Part shown: piece after piece, positions 44,608-53,508 of the stretch | How the letters are laid out: each line of letters begins with the position of its first letter | Numbering within the stretch: the first letter of the stretch is position 1 | The notes under the pieces: generated by a model | Seen by the model: only the letters and a program-made list of their open reading frames with translations | The model's database searches: none | Told to the model about the DNA's origin: nothing | Program-made: the position numbers and the translations under genes | Assembly (NCBI GenBank): GCA_964547995.1 | Contig: CAZJRB010000023.1 | Location: 5,495-69,494 of the forward strand | Source of the DNA: CAZJRB01 sp964547995 | GTDB lineage: Bacteria > Planctomycetota > Planctomycetia > Pirellulales > Thermoguttaceae | Reading direction: 5' to 3' | DNA length: 64,000 nucleotides

Positions 44608-45390
44608 ATGGAAAACAACTCTTGGGCAATCACCGAAGGCGACGGGCCGCTGGTTGCGGCGGCGATTCACAGCGGACACGCCGTCCGTGATGAAATAGCT
44701 GACTTGTTGGCTCTCGATCACGATGAGCGATTACGTGAGGAAGACCCTTTCACCGATCAGTGGGCGAGGGTGGCCGCCAATCGGTTGATTGGTCAGAAGT
44801 CTCGGTTTGAAGTTGATCTGAATCGGCCACGAAGCAAGGCTGTTTATATCTCGCCTGAAGATGCTTGGGGATTGCAGGTTTGGAAGTCCGCTCCCCCACA
44901 ATCATTGATCGATGCCTCGTTAGCAATCCATGATGCTTTCTACAAAGATCTCCACCGCTTCTTGAGCGGCCTTGTCAAGCGATATGAGCGGGTCGTCATC
45001 TACGATCTTCACTCCTACAACCATCGTCGCAACGACCCGGACGGAGAACACGCTGATCCAGAATTGAACCCGGAAATCAATCTCGGCACTCGCACCATGT
45101 ATCGGCGAAGGTGGGTGACGGTGGTAGACCGTTTTCTTGAAGACCTGCGCGGCTTCGACTTTCAAGGCCGACACCTCGACGTGCGTGAGAATGTGAAGTT
45201 CTTCGGTGGGCATTTTTCCAAGTGGATTCACCAGGAGTTTCCAAGCTCAGCTTGTGTGCTTTCCATCGAAGTGAAAAAGATGTTCATGGATGAGTGGACG
45301 GGCCAACCTGACACCGAATCTGTTGAGGCAGTGAAGCAGGCGATTCAATCAACCGTAGGCGGCGTGCTCGAGGAGCTTTCCAAGCTGTGA
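44608..45390 (+). CDS. N-formylglutamate amidohydrolase-like protein
   Basis: 260 aa from the ATG at 44608; a GTG at 44593 is possible. The family features are LVAAAIHSGHAVRDEI near the N-terminus, RFEVDLNRPRSKAVYI, and VVIYDLHSYNHRR, which supply metal-binding residues. These zinc hydrolases cleave N-formylglutamate or related amides. It overlaps the next gene by 4 bp (GTGA at 45387), indicating coupling. In this context the substrate may be a peptide-like small molecule and not histidine-degradation N-formylglutamate; this is inference. Confidence 0.82.
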   Translation: MENNSWAITEGDGPLVAAAIHSGHAVRDEIADLLALDHDERLREEDPFTDQWARVAANRLIGQKSRFEVDLNRPRSKAVYISPEDAWGLQVWKSAPPQSLIDASLAIHDAFYKDLHRFLSGLVKRYERVVIYDLHSYNHRRNDPDGEHADPELNPEINLGTRTMYRRRWVTVVDRFLEDLRGFDFQGRHLDVRENVKFFGGHFSKWIHQEFPSSACVLSIEVKKMFMDEWTGQPDTESVEAVKQAIQSTVGGVLEELSKL

Positions 45391-47324
45391 GAACTTCGAC
45401 AGAACAAGGCGGATGGATCGCTGGCGAACTCGTGGCTGAGATTCGCGCGCGACTGGAAGCGGGGAAACGCGTGCGCCGAACGCTGCCGGGAGGAGGCCGC
45501 CTTCACATCGACCGACAACTCCCGTTCCTGTGTGTGTATCGTCAACCGTTGCATAACCTTGATGAAGGAACCAATCAACTCATCGAGGGCGAAGCCTCAT
45601 TTCTGATTGCAGCCGCTGGCAAGCGAGCCAATATCAGCTTATCCGGACTTGTCTCGAAGCTCATTGAGGTGATGGCATATCAGTTCGGCGCATTCCTGAT
45701 CGTGGAAGTGTGGTCTGCTCCTGACAAGGACGTTGCTGTCGCCGCGGACCAGGATGACATCCAGCCAACGGAACTTCGTCCCGATTTTGTCATTTCAGCC
45801 CGCCGCCCGAATGTACCGCACCGGACGGTTGAATCGCTTCGGAAACATCTGCAACGGATCAGCATTATGCGGCAGGTCGCGTCCGTTCAAGTAGACTTTC
45901 GGGCGCATGCCTATCCACCGGGACTTTCCTATTTGCTGAAAGCACACCAGAGCCGCCAGTTGCAGTGTGACACGATCGGTATCTGCGTCCGTCCGATCTA
46001 CCGGGACCATGAAAGCGGTGATCTGTTCCCGGCGGTCCTGCACAACTTGAAACGTGGACTGGGACGGGCGCTGAAACAGGCGTTCTTCACGTTTGCCAAG
46101 ACTCGAACGAATACGCAGCCCGAGCATTACTACTCACTCGGTCGCCGGGCGATGGTCAAGGCCGTGTGGGATGTGGATCGTCGGATTTCCGAGATCAGCG
46201 ACAGCTTCAACTTCCTCTTACAAGTCACTCCGGTCAATGCCGAAGCTGCATGGCGCGAATTCCGTCGCAGCCGGTTCGAGTCCGTGCCACGTTTTTACTA
46301 TCGTCCGTTGGCTGTGGAGCCGGCGGTGCTCAAACGTCGCCTCTTTGGTGTCGCCATTGAGAAGATTGAAGACCCGACGTTGGGCGAACTGTTCCGCCAG
46401 CGTCAGGACGAATTGGATCGTCAGATCACGATGCTCACCGACATTGGCACGCCGCGCTTTCTGCTCGGCAGCAGGCAGGTTTACGGAGGTGTGAGCCGCG
46501 AACTGCTCGCACTGGCTCGGGATTTGCTTGACCGACTTCCGTCCCACAGCCGGGAAGATGCTGTTGGTGGACAGATTTCAGCAAGTGAATTTGCCCGGCA
46601 CGCTCAACAGGAGATCGAATACTACCGCTCGCAGCTTCCGAGCTTCACCGCCACAGTACAAGTTCGTGACGACATGTTTTCCGGCCTCCTTTCTTCCTGT
46701 GGCAATCTGATCATTGGGCACCGGACGAAAATTCCCGTGCGACGTGTTCAAGCCTTGCTGCAGCATGAGGTCGCAACACATCTGCTGACCTACTATAATG
46801 GACTGAACGAGCCGTTCCAGCAGTTGCATTCGGGATTCGCCGGTTATGAACCTCTCCAGGAAGGATTGGCCGTTTTGGCGGAGTACCTTGTTGGCGGCCT
46901 GAGCATTCCCCGTCTGCGAGTCCTCGCAGCCCGTGTGGTCGCCGCGCATTTGCTTGTTGAGGGCGCTAGTTTTGTCGACGCGTTTCGACTGATCGACCGG
47001 GATTATGAATTCTCGCAGCGCATGGCCTACACCATCGTGATGCGAATCTACCGGGGCGGCGGTCTGACCAAAGACGCCGTTTACTTGCGAGGGCTAGTCG
47101 AGATACTTGACTATCTCCGAGACGGCGGGGAACTCGATCCGTTGTTTGTCGGAAAAATTGCAGTAAAACACGTCTCGTTGATCAAAGAACTCCGACACCG
47201 AAAAGTGTTACGGCCACCCGCACTGCGCCCGCGGTATCTCGATATGCCGGGAGTCACGGAACGATTGGCGCAGACTCGAAACGGAATCACCGTCTTGAAC
47301 CTAATCAAAGGAAAGCCCAAATGA
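45387..47324 (+). CDS. QEGLA-motif DUF1704 family metallopeptidase-like protein
   Basis: 645 aa with GTG start. The signature is HEVATH (460-465) followed by PLQEGLAVLAEYLVGG with QEGLA at 491-495. HExxxH plus the later Glu form the zinc site of the DUF1704 family, which includes eukaryotic MATCAP-type tyrosine carboxypeptidases. Bacterial members were named flavohemoglobin expression-modulating QEGLA proteins; their substrates are mostly unknown. It overlaps both neighbours by 4 bp, placing it tightly between the amidohydrolase-like gene and an ATP-grasp ligase. It may trim or make a small peptide or amide. The N-terminal 350 residues are not assigned. Confidence 0.82.
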   Translation: MRTSTEQGGWIAGELVAEIRARLEAGKRVRRTLPGGGRLHIDRQLPFLCVYRQPLHNLDEGTNQLIEGEASFLIAAAGKRANISLSGLVSKLIEVMAYQFGAFLIVEVWSAPDKDVAVAADQDDIQPTELRPDFVISARRPNVPHRTVESLRKHLQRISIMRQVASVQVDFRAHAYPPGLSYLLKAHQSRQLQCDTIGICVRPIYRDHESGDLFPAVLHNLKRGLGRALKQAFFTFAKTRTNTQPEHYYSLGRRAMVKAVWDVDRRISEISDSFNFLLQVTPVNAEAAWREFRRSRFESVPRFYYRPLAVEPAVLKRRLFGVAIEKIEDPTLGELFRQRQDELDRQITMLTDIGTPRFLLGSRQVYGGVSRELLALARDLLDRLPSHSREDAVGGQISASEFARHAQQEIEYYRSQLPSFTATVQVRDDMFSGLLSSCGNLIIGHRTKIPVRRVQALLQHEVATHLLTYYNGLNEPFQQLHSGFAGYEPLQEGLAVLAEYLVGGLSIPRLRVLAARVVAAHLLVEGASFVDAFRLIDRDYEFSQRMAYTIVMRIYRGGGLTKDAVYLRGLVEILDYLRDGGELDPLFVGKIAVKHVSLIKELRHRKVLRPPALRPRYLDMPGVTERLAQTRNGITVLNLIKGKPK

Positions 47325-48367
47325 GAATCGGTTTTGTCGTAAACGATGTTACCACGGAAGAACCCACCTACACAACCACCCGGCTTGCTATGGCGACAGT
47401 CAACCGAGGTCACGAGGCGTGGCTGATTGGAGTGGGCGACTTGGCCTTCGACCCGGACGACAGCGTGCGTGCCAGGGCCAAAACCGTATCGAAACAGAAC
47501 TACAAATCGCTGAAGACATTCTTGGATGAACTACGGGGCCATAAAGGGCGAAGCGAACGGATTTCCGTTGACGACCTCGACGTGCTGCTGCTTCGCAATG
47601 ATCCCGCTGCCGATAAGGGCCGTCGTTCATGGGCGCAAATGGCCGGAATCAACTTCGGTCGCGCAGCCATGCGCCGCGGCGTGATCGTGCTAAACGATCC
47701 CGACCGTTTGGCCCAGGCGATGAATAAGATGTACTTCCAACTCTTTCCCGAAGAAGTCCGCCCAGCAACGCTGATTACCCGTGATCGCAGTGAGATCAAG
47801 AACTTCGCGAAGGAACAGGGCGGCAACATTGTCATCAAGCCGCTCCAAGGGTCGGGTGGACAGGGTGTGTTTCTCGTTCGCGGTGACGACATCAGCAACC
47901 TGAATCAAATGATCGAGGCGGTTAGTCGTGATGGTTACGTTGTCGCTCAAGAGTATCTCGAGGCTGCTGCCGAAGGCGACACCCGGCTCTTCATGATGAA
48001 TGGGCAGCCGTTTCGATACAAAAACAAATATGCTGCGTTTCGACGACTGCGTTCGGGGGACGACATGCGCAGTAACATCCATGCGGGCGGAGAAAAGGCA
48101 AAGGCAGTCATTGACGACGTTGCTCTAAATATTGCCGAAATCGTCCGGCCCAAACTGGTTGAAGACGGCATGTTTCTCGTTGGACTTGACATCGTGGGCA
48201 GCAAATTGATGGAGATAAACGTCTTCAGTCCCGGTGGTCTGGGAAGTGCCAGACAGTTTGAAGGCGTCAACTTTGCACACGCCGTTGTTGAAGCACTGGA
48301 ACGCAAGGTGCAATACATGGGCTTTTATCGACGTAATTTTAACAATATCGACATGGCGACACTGTGA
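47321..48367 (+). CDS. ATP-grasp ligase, glutathione-synthase-like
   Basis: 348 aa. The N-terminal preATP-grasp domain MRIGFVVNDVTTEEPTYTTT resembles GshB. ATP-grasp motifs follow: NIVIKPLQGSGGQGVFLV near 170-187, VAQEYLEAAAEGDTRLFMMN near 210, and a metal site MEINVFSPGGLG near 295. These enzymes form an amide bond between a carboxylate and an amine with ATP. It overlaps the QEGLA gene by 4 bp. Because no gamma-glutamylcysteine ligase is nearby, the product need not be glutathione. It ends the five-gene kinase-to-ligase cluster and converges with the sulfatase gene 45 bp on. Confidence 0.85.
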   Translation: MRIGFVVNDVTTEEPTYTTTRLAMATVNRGHEAWLIGVGDLAFDPDDSVRARAKTVSKQNYKSLKTFLDELRGHKGRSERISVDDLDVLLLRNDPAADKGRRSWAQMAGINFGRAAMRRGVIVLNDPDRLAQAMNKMYFQLFPEEVRPATLITRDRSEIKNFAKEQGGNIVIKPLQGSGGQGVFLVRGDDISNLNQMIEAVSRDGYVVAQEYLEAAAEGDTRLFMMNGQPFRYKNKYAAFRRLRSGDDMRSNIHAGGEKAKAVIDDVALNIAEIVRPKLVEDGMFLVGLDIVGSKLMEINVFSPGGLGSARQFEGVNFAHAVVEALERKVQYMGFYRRNFNNIDMATL

Positions 48368-48412
48368 CAGGCGGCGACACGGACACGCATCCCGGCAACA
48401 TGAGCCAAAGGC

Positions 48413-49828
48413 TCAATCCTTCTTCAGCAGCCGCGGCTCGGGCTTGTCGACCCAGCCGGCGGGCCGCTGCCCCTTGCCTGCCCGATTCACGTCGCCGAGG
48501 TCCTCGCGGGCCTTCTCGGCCAGGGCCAACAGACGCTTGACCACCTCCGGGTGCTGGTCCTTCACGTCGTTGTCCTCGTGGATGTCGGTCGAGAGGTCGA
48601 ACAGCTTCATAGGCGTTTTGCCTTCGGGCTTGCCCCAGTTGCGTTTCTTCGATTCCATCTCGACGAACAATTTCCACTTGCCCGAGCGGACCGCTTGGAG
48701 CTGGTCCATCTGGTAGTAGTAAAAGGCCTCGTGGGGCGACTTGGCCCCCGGCTTGCCACTCAGCAGCGGCCAGATGTCCTTGCCGTCGATAATGCGGTCG
48801 TCGGGCACCTTGGCCCCGGCGAGCTTCGCAAAGGTGGGCAACAGATCGAGCGTCGCGGTCACCTCCGAACACGTCGTCCCCGCCGGAATCTTGCCGGGCC
48901 ATCGCACGACACACGGCTCGCGCATGCCGCCCTCGTCGGTGCGGCCCTTGCGCCCCCGGAGCGGGACGTTGCTCGGCTCGCGAGGCGAACCGTTGTCCGA
49001 GGTGAACAGCACGAGCGTCCGGTCGTCGATACCCAGGTCCTTGAGCGTCTTGAGAATCTCGCCGGTCGACCAGTCGATCTCTTCGGTCGCGTCGCCGTAA
49101 GGGCCGTTCTTGGACTTGCCCTTGAAGGCCTTGCCGGGGTGCAGCGGCCCGTGGATCATCGTGTGCGGCAGGTAGATGAAAAACGGCTTGTCCTTATTGG
49201 CCTTGATGAATTTGATGGCCTCATCCGTGTAGCGCTCGGTGATCGTGTCCTGCTTGACGGGCGCTTCAAACGCCGTCTCGTTGCGGACCAGCGGCAGCGG
49301 AATCTGCTTGCGGTTCATGTCGTTGCTGTACGGGATGCCGTAGTAGTAGTCGAACCCCTGGCTGGTCGGCAGGAATTTCGGGTGGTCGCCCAGGTGCCAC
49401 TTGCCGATGCAGGCCGTCGCGTAGCCGACCGGCTTGAGCACTTCGGCGATCGTAATCTCCTCGGGATTCAACCCCTTGCGGGCAGCCGGGAACAGCACGC
49501 AGAGATTCTTCTCATCGACGTGCATGTTCACGCGCCGCGGGTAGCAGCCGGTCATCAGACTGGACCGCGAAGGCGTGCAGACCGAGCAGGTCGAATAGAA
49601 ATCGGTAAGCCGCACGCCCTCTTCCGCCATCTTGTCCAGGTTCGGCGTCTTGTGCAGCTTCGAGCCGAAGCAGCCGATGTCGCTGTAGCCCATGTCGTCG
49701 ACAAAGATGACGATGAAGTTCGGCTTGGGTCCGTCGGCCGCAGCATCGGCGGCGCCGGCCGCCATCCCGCAGGACCATGCAAGTAAAGCAAATCCAAAGA
49801 TCAAGACAATTCGAGCGTGGTTGTTCAT
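48413..49828 (-). CDS. secreted Cys-type sulfatase
   Basis: 471 aa from the ATG at 49828, preceded by GGAGGTTCCT; a TTG just upstream is less likely. A signal peptide covers roughly residues 1-26. PNFIVIFVDDMGYSDIGCFG gives the metal site, and C84-T-P-S-R88 followed by SSLMTG is the sulfatase signature, with Cys84 converted to formylglycine. GKWHLGDHP and VLFTSDNGSPRE follow. It should desulfate a polysaccharide outside the cell. Together with the sulfatase at 28093 it would depend on the maturase gene at 61218. Confidence 0.95.
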   Translation of the reverse strand: MNNHARIVLIFGFALLAWSCGMAAGAADAAADGPKPNFIVIFVDDMGYSDIGCFGSKLHKTPNLDKMAEEGVRLTDFYSTCSVCTPSRSSLMTGCYPRRVNMHVDEKNLCVLFPAARKGLNPEEITIAEVLKPVGYATACIGKWHLGDHPKFLPTSQGFDYYYGIPYSNDMNRKQIPLPLVRNETAFEAPVKQDTITERYTDEAIKFIKANKDKPFFIYLPHTMIHGPLHPGKAFKGKSKNGPYGDATEEIDWSTGEILKTLKDLGIDDRTLVLFTSDNGSPREPSNVPLRGRKGRTDEGGMREPCVVRWPGKIPAGTTCSEVTATLDLLPTFAKLAGAKVPDDRIIDGKDIWPLLSGKPGAKSPHEAFYYYQMDQLQAVRSGKWKLFVEMESKKRNWGKPEGKTPMKLFDLSTDIHEDNDVKDQHPEVVKRLLALAEKAREDLGDVNRAGKGQRPAGWVDKPEPRLLKKD

Positions 49829-49978
49829 AGGAACCTCCAATCAAGGCAATGTACCGCCAGCAGTCATTTATTGAAACCTATTATATCAAATGGGCGAAGG
49901 GTGGCCAGCGGTTGAGCGCCGCGAAGCCCCGGCATGCTACCAACCGAGACACCGCTTCGCTGTGCCCCAGCCACCCGT

Positions 49979-50134
49979 CGATCATGGTAGCAAAAGTGGC
50001 AGCGGGTTGCAAATTGTCTCCCGGCGGGGGATCTCACGCAGAGGCGCAGAGTCCGCAGAGGAAACGCTTTCTCCTATGTCTCTCTGCGAACTCTGCGCCT
50101 CTGCGTGGGTCTTCTTCGCAACGCGATCATGGTA
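49979..50134 (-). repeat. dispersed repeat, copy B, with inner palindrome
   Basis: 49979-50059 is the minus-strand copy of the repeat at 27968-28050. Beyond it, an arm CGCAGAGGCGCAGAGTCCGC near 50037-50061 pairs imperfectly with CTCTGCGAACTCTGCGCC near 50083. An 11-bp direct repeat CGATCATGGTA occurs at both ends (49979-49989 and 50124-50134), as if marking element borders. The whole 347-bp gap between the two flanking minus-strand genes (49829-50175) holds no gene. Confidence 0.8.
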
Positions 50135-50175
50135 ACAAATAGCAACACTAACTGCAATAAACTGCGGAAACGCGG

Positions 50176-53100
50176 TCATTGAAAGCAAAGGATCTCGCCG
50201 CTTGCCGTCGAAACGAACAGTCGGCCTCGGGCGGCGGAGAGGCCTTCGAGGACCGTTGGCGCGTCGAGTGTTTTGTTCATCAACACGCGTCCATCGGCCG
50301 CCGAGACGGCCATCAAGACGCCGCCGCGCTTGCCGTCGTACGCCGCCCAGGGTTCGTCCTTGTCGATCACGTCGGGCGACCCGGCCGCAAAGAGCGTGTC
50401 GCCGGCAAGGACCATCGACGTGATCTTGACCGGAACGCGAAGCGACCACTTCTTGACGTCCTGTGGCTTCTTGGATTTCGCTCTCTTGGCCTTCGGCTTC
50501 GCCGCGGGCTGGTCCTGCTTCCCGGGAGCTTTCGCATCCTTCGGGCCCGTGCAGAAGAGTTCGTAGCCTTTGCCGCCGGGGGTGAAGAACTCGCCGTAAC
50601 CGCTCATCTTCTGCCGGGCGCGAACGGCGTAGACCGTCTTGCCCCGGTAGACGAGGTACTCGGCCACCGGGCGGTCGCCGAGATGCCACCGGACGCGGCT
50701 CGACCAGCCGTCGTCGAGGAACCCGGCCGTCGAGTAAAGCGGCGGGGCGTCGGATTTCTGTTCGCCGCCGAAGAGCTTGCGGCGGCGCATGTAGATTCCG
50801 TCGGCCCGGGCGACCAGCACATCGCTCAACAGCCCGCTGTCGCTCTTCTGGCTGCGGCCGTTGTCGACGTCCATCGTGTGCGACGAGGCGATCCGCTTTT
50901 CGGAAAGGACCCGGCCGGTCTCGGCGTCGAGCGACCAGGCGACGATGCCGCCGTCGAGAAACGACGACCGCCCGGCGGTGCAGTAGACCGCGCCGTCGCG
51001 GACGACGACGCTGCCGTGGATCGGCCAGGCCGACTCGACGCCGCCGAAGGCCCCGACGAGCCGCGGCTCGGGGGCGCCGCGAAACCGCCAGACCAGTTCG
51101 CCGTCGGACGCCCGAAGACAATAGAGCCAACCGTCCATGCCGCCGAAGTAGAGCCGTCCGGCGGCGAACGTCGGCGGCGTGTCGATTCGGCCGTCGGCCG
51201 TAAAGGTCCAGCGGGGCTTGCCGTCGGCGGCGTTGAGCGCGACGACCTGATGTCGCGACGGGACGGCCGCAAAAACCGTCTCGCCGACGGCAATGCAGCC
51301 GGTCGGCGCCGCGCCGACATCTGCCCGCCACGCCGGTTCCGGTGTTTCGGAGACCGCCGCCGCCGTCGCGCCGGTCCGTTCGCAATCGTGCCGCCACGTG
51401 GGCCAGTCTTCGGAAAGCCGAAAGCCGAAAGCTGAAAGCTGGGGAGGGGTCTTCCCGTACGCAGGGCCTCGTTCCAGTCGAGCAGACTCTTCTTCTGCTT
51501 TCTGCTTTCTGCTCTCTGCTTTGTTCTCCGGCGCGAGTGCCACGAAGCCGTTGAGTTTCGAGGTGATGTAGCAATCGCACGGGTGGGGCGTCGCGTAGAC
51601 CAGCCCGTTGCACGGGATCGCGCCGAGCCGGCAGGTGCCGCGGACCCAATGCTGCCGGAGCGTTTCGCCGCCGTCGAACGGGATGAACTCCAGGCCGCGG
51701 AAGCTCGTCATTTTGAACCGCGGGGTCGCCTTGTTGCGGTAGCAGCGGTGGTGGTGGCCGTTGTTGAACGCGCGGAAGTTCGAGATCTTTCGTTTGATTT
51801 CGCCGGTGGCCGGGTCGAGCCCGACGCAAAAGGAATTCGGCGAGCCGACCCAGGCGTTGCCCTTGGCGAGACTGGCGGCCGACCCCGGGCGGCACTCGGA
51901 CGCCGTGCGTTTGAAGCTCTTGTAGTCGTCGACCCAGACCAGCCCGTCGATCAGGAAGACGTCGGCCGGATGGCCCCAGCCCCACGACGCGCAGGGTCGG
52001 CTCCAGAGTTCGTCGCCCGTCTTCGCGTCGTAGACATGCAGTTTGCCCCGGATCTCGCGCCAGTCGATGCCGCGGTCGGGGTTGAGCTGGACGAAGAACA
52101 ACCGCCCGTCGCCGTAGACCAGCGTACACATGTCGGTGATGCGGATGTCGTACCGCATTTTGTTTTCGGGCACCTCGGGGCGGGCAATCCGCCACAACTC
52201 GCGGCCGTCCTTTAAGCTGAGGCTGACGATCCGGTCGCCGTCGGCGAAGAAAACCTGGCCGTCGCCCGCGCACATCGACAGGTGGCTGATCCGCTCCATC
52301 GAGCCGGTTTTGGATCGCAGCCCGACGTAGTCGCCGGTCTTCCAGAGCATCTCCCCGGTGTCGGCCCGGATGGCGGCGACCCACTTTCGCACGGGCGGGT
52401 CGCCCTCGTCGCCGCGGCGATCCTTCTCCGATTTCCCGGGCCGTTGATCGGCCTGGTTGATCGCCAGGATCAGGAGCCCGTCGTGGTAGAGGATTTCGTC
52501 GGTTCGCTCGGTGCCCTCGTACGTCTTGAGGACTTCGCCGGTCGCGGCGTCCAGTTCGGTCAGCGGGGCGTTGAAGCCGAGGGTGACGTAGACCCGGTCG
52601 CCGGCGGCCACCAGGCGGCGCGGGATGTGCGTCGGGATCGTGAAGCGGCATATCCACGTCGCGCTCCACGACTTCCATCCCCAGTCGGCGATCGGCTTTC
52701 GCCAAAGCGGCAGGCCGTTGAACGCATCGCGGGCGACCAGGGCCCACTTGTCCGGCACGCTGCCGTCCATGGCGGCCGGGGCCTCGTCGACGATCGAAAA
52801 CAGACGCCCGCCGGACGAGACGATGCCCGTCACGCTCGGGATCGTGTGGTGGTGCCGCGACCAGAGCGGCCCGGCGATCCACTGCAAACGCCGCGGCGGA
52901 CCGGCGACCGTATCCCGGGCAACGGCATTCGCATCGGCGCCGTGCAGCCAGTGGGTCCACTCGTCGATTTCTTTCGGCCATGGCTTGACCGTCTTATTCC
53001 ATGCGCCGCTGCGCAAGCAGTACGCGACTCCGCCGGGCACGAGCACCCGCATCCTCTCGGCCGCGTCCACCCCGCCGGCATCTTCGACCACCAGCAGGTT

Positions 53101-53454
53101 GACCATATTCTCGGCGTACGGCAGCCGGTCGGACGTCCACTGTTGCACGGATACGCCGCAGACGCCCCGTGTGCCAATATACTTGCGGGCCTTCTCGACA
53201 TTTTCCTTGCTCTTGTCCAGCCCATGCACACAAATGCGATTGTCGGCGCGCAGCGCGGCGGTCAGTCGGCCGTCGCCGCAGCCGAGATGTACGACCAGGC
53301 CGCCGCGGACGCCGGTCGCTTCGAGGATCTTACGGGCCTGCCCGGCCGGACCTTCCGTTTCAGCCGCCGCCAGAGCACCGGCATACACCGATAGACATAC
53401 GGCAACGCCCGTCCGGAGGCGCCAAGCGTTCTTCCGGCATCTACTTCCCGCCAT
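50176..53454 (-). CDS. secreted methyltransferase-fold/PQQ beta-propeller fusion
   Basis: 1092 aa. A signal peptide (about residues 1-31, with GVAVCLSVYAGALAAA) precedes a class I methyltransferase-like domain with VVHLGCGDGRLTAALRADN (SAM-binding motif I), HGLDKSKENVEKARKYIG and VLVPGGVAYCL. From about residue 190 on it has PQQ-type propeller blades (LVARDAFNGLPLW, ELDAATGEVLKTYEG, LHVYDAKTGDELW, VVALNAADGKPRWTFTADG, AVSAADGRVLMNKTLDAP). An insertion from a repeat (51412-51523) interrupts the blades. The role is unknown; a methyltransferase outside the cytoplasm would lack SAM, so the domain may only bind a ligand. Confidence 0.85.
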   Translation of the reverse strand: MAGSRCRKNAWRLRTGVAVCLSVYAGALAAAETEGPAGQARKILEATGVRGGLVVHLGCGDGRLTAALRADNRICVHGLDKSKENVEKARKYIGTRGVCGVSVQQWTSDRLPYAENMVNLLVVEDAGGVDAAERMRVLVPGGVAYCLRSGAWNKTVKPWPKEIDEWTHWLHGADANAVARDTVAGPPRRLQWIAGPLWSRHHHTIPSVTGIVSSGGRLFSIVDEAPAAMDGSVPDKWALVARDAFNGLPLWRKPIADWGWKSWSATWICRFTIPTHIPRRLVAAGDRVYVTLGFNAPLTELDAATGEVLKTYEGTERTDEILYHDGLLILAINQADQRPGKSEKDRRGDEGDPPVRKWVAAIRADTGEMLWKTGDYVGLRSKTGSMERISHLSMCAGDGQVFFADGDRIVSLSLKDGRELWRIARPEVPENKMRYDIRITDMCTLVYGDGRLFFVQLNPDRGIDWREIRGKLHVYDAKTGDELWSRPCASWGWGHPADVFLIDGLVWVDDYKSFKRTASECRPGSAASLAKGNAWVGSPNSFCVGLDPATGEIKRKISNFRAFNNGHHHRCYRNKATPRFKMTSFRGLEFIPFDGGETLRQHWVRGTCRLGAIPCNGLVYATPHPCDCYITSKLNGFVALAPENKAESRKQKAEEESARLERGPAYGKTPPQLSAFGFRLSEDWPTWRHDCERTGATAAAVSETPEPAWRADVGAAPTGCIAVGETVFAAVPSRHQVVALNAADGKPRWTFTADGRIDTPPTFAAGRLYFGGMDGWLYCLRASDGELVWRFRGAPEPRLVGAFGGVESAWPIHGSVVVRDGAVYCTAGRSSFLDGGIVAWSLDAETGRVLSEKRIASSHTMDVDNGRSQKSDSGLLSDVLVARADGIYMRRRKLFGGEQKSDAPPLYSTAGFLDDGWSSRVRWHLGDRPVAEYLVYRGKTVYAVRARQKMSGYGEFFTPGGKGYELFCTGPKDAKAPGKQDQPAAKPKAKRAKSKKPQDVKKWSLRVPVKITSMVLAGDTLFAAGSPDVIDKDEPWAAYDGKRGGVLMAVSAADGRVLMNKTLDAPTVLEGLSAARGRLFVSTASGEILCFQ
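51412..51523 (-). repeat. GAAAGC/GCTTTC-rich inverted tract in PQQ gene
   Basis: On the coding strand AGCAGAAAGCAGAAAGCAGA (51491-51523 region) and AGCTTTCAGCTTTCGGC (51412-51440 region) flank a 50-bp spacer and can pair as GAAAGC/GCTTTC repeats. The tract is read in frame as low-complexity KAESRKQKAEEES and on through LSAFGFRLSE, between two propeller blades. Confidence 0.75.
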
Positions 53455-53508
53455 GATTTGTTCCTCTATTTCTCGTATCTTCTTGTCGACGACCGGCTTG
53501 AAGATCTG

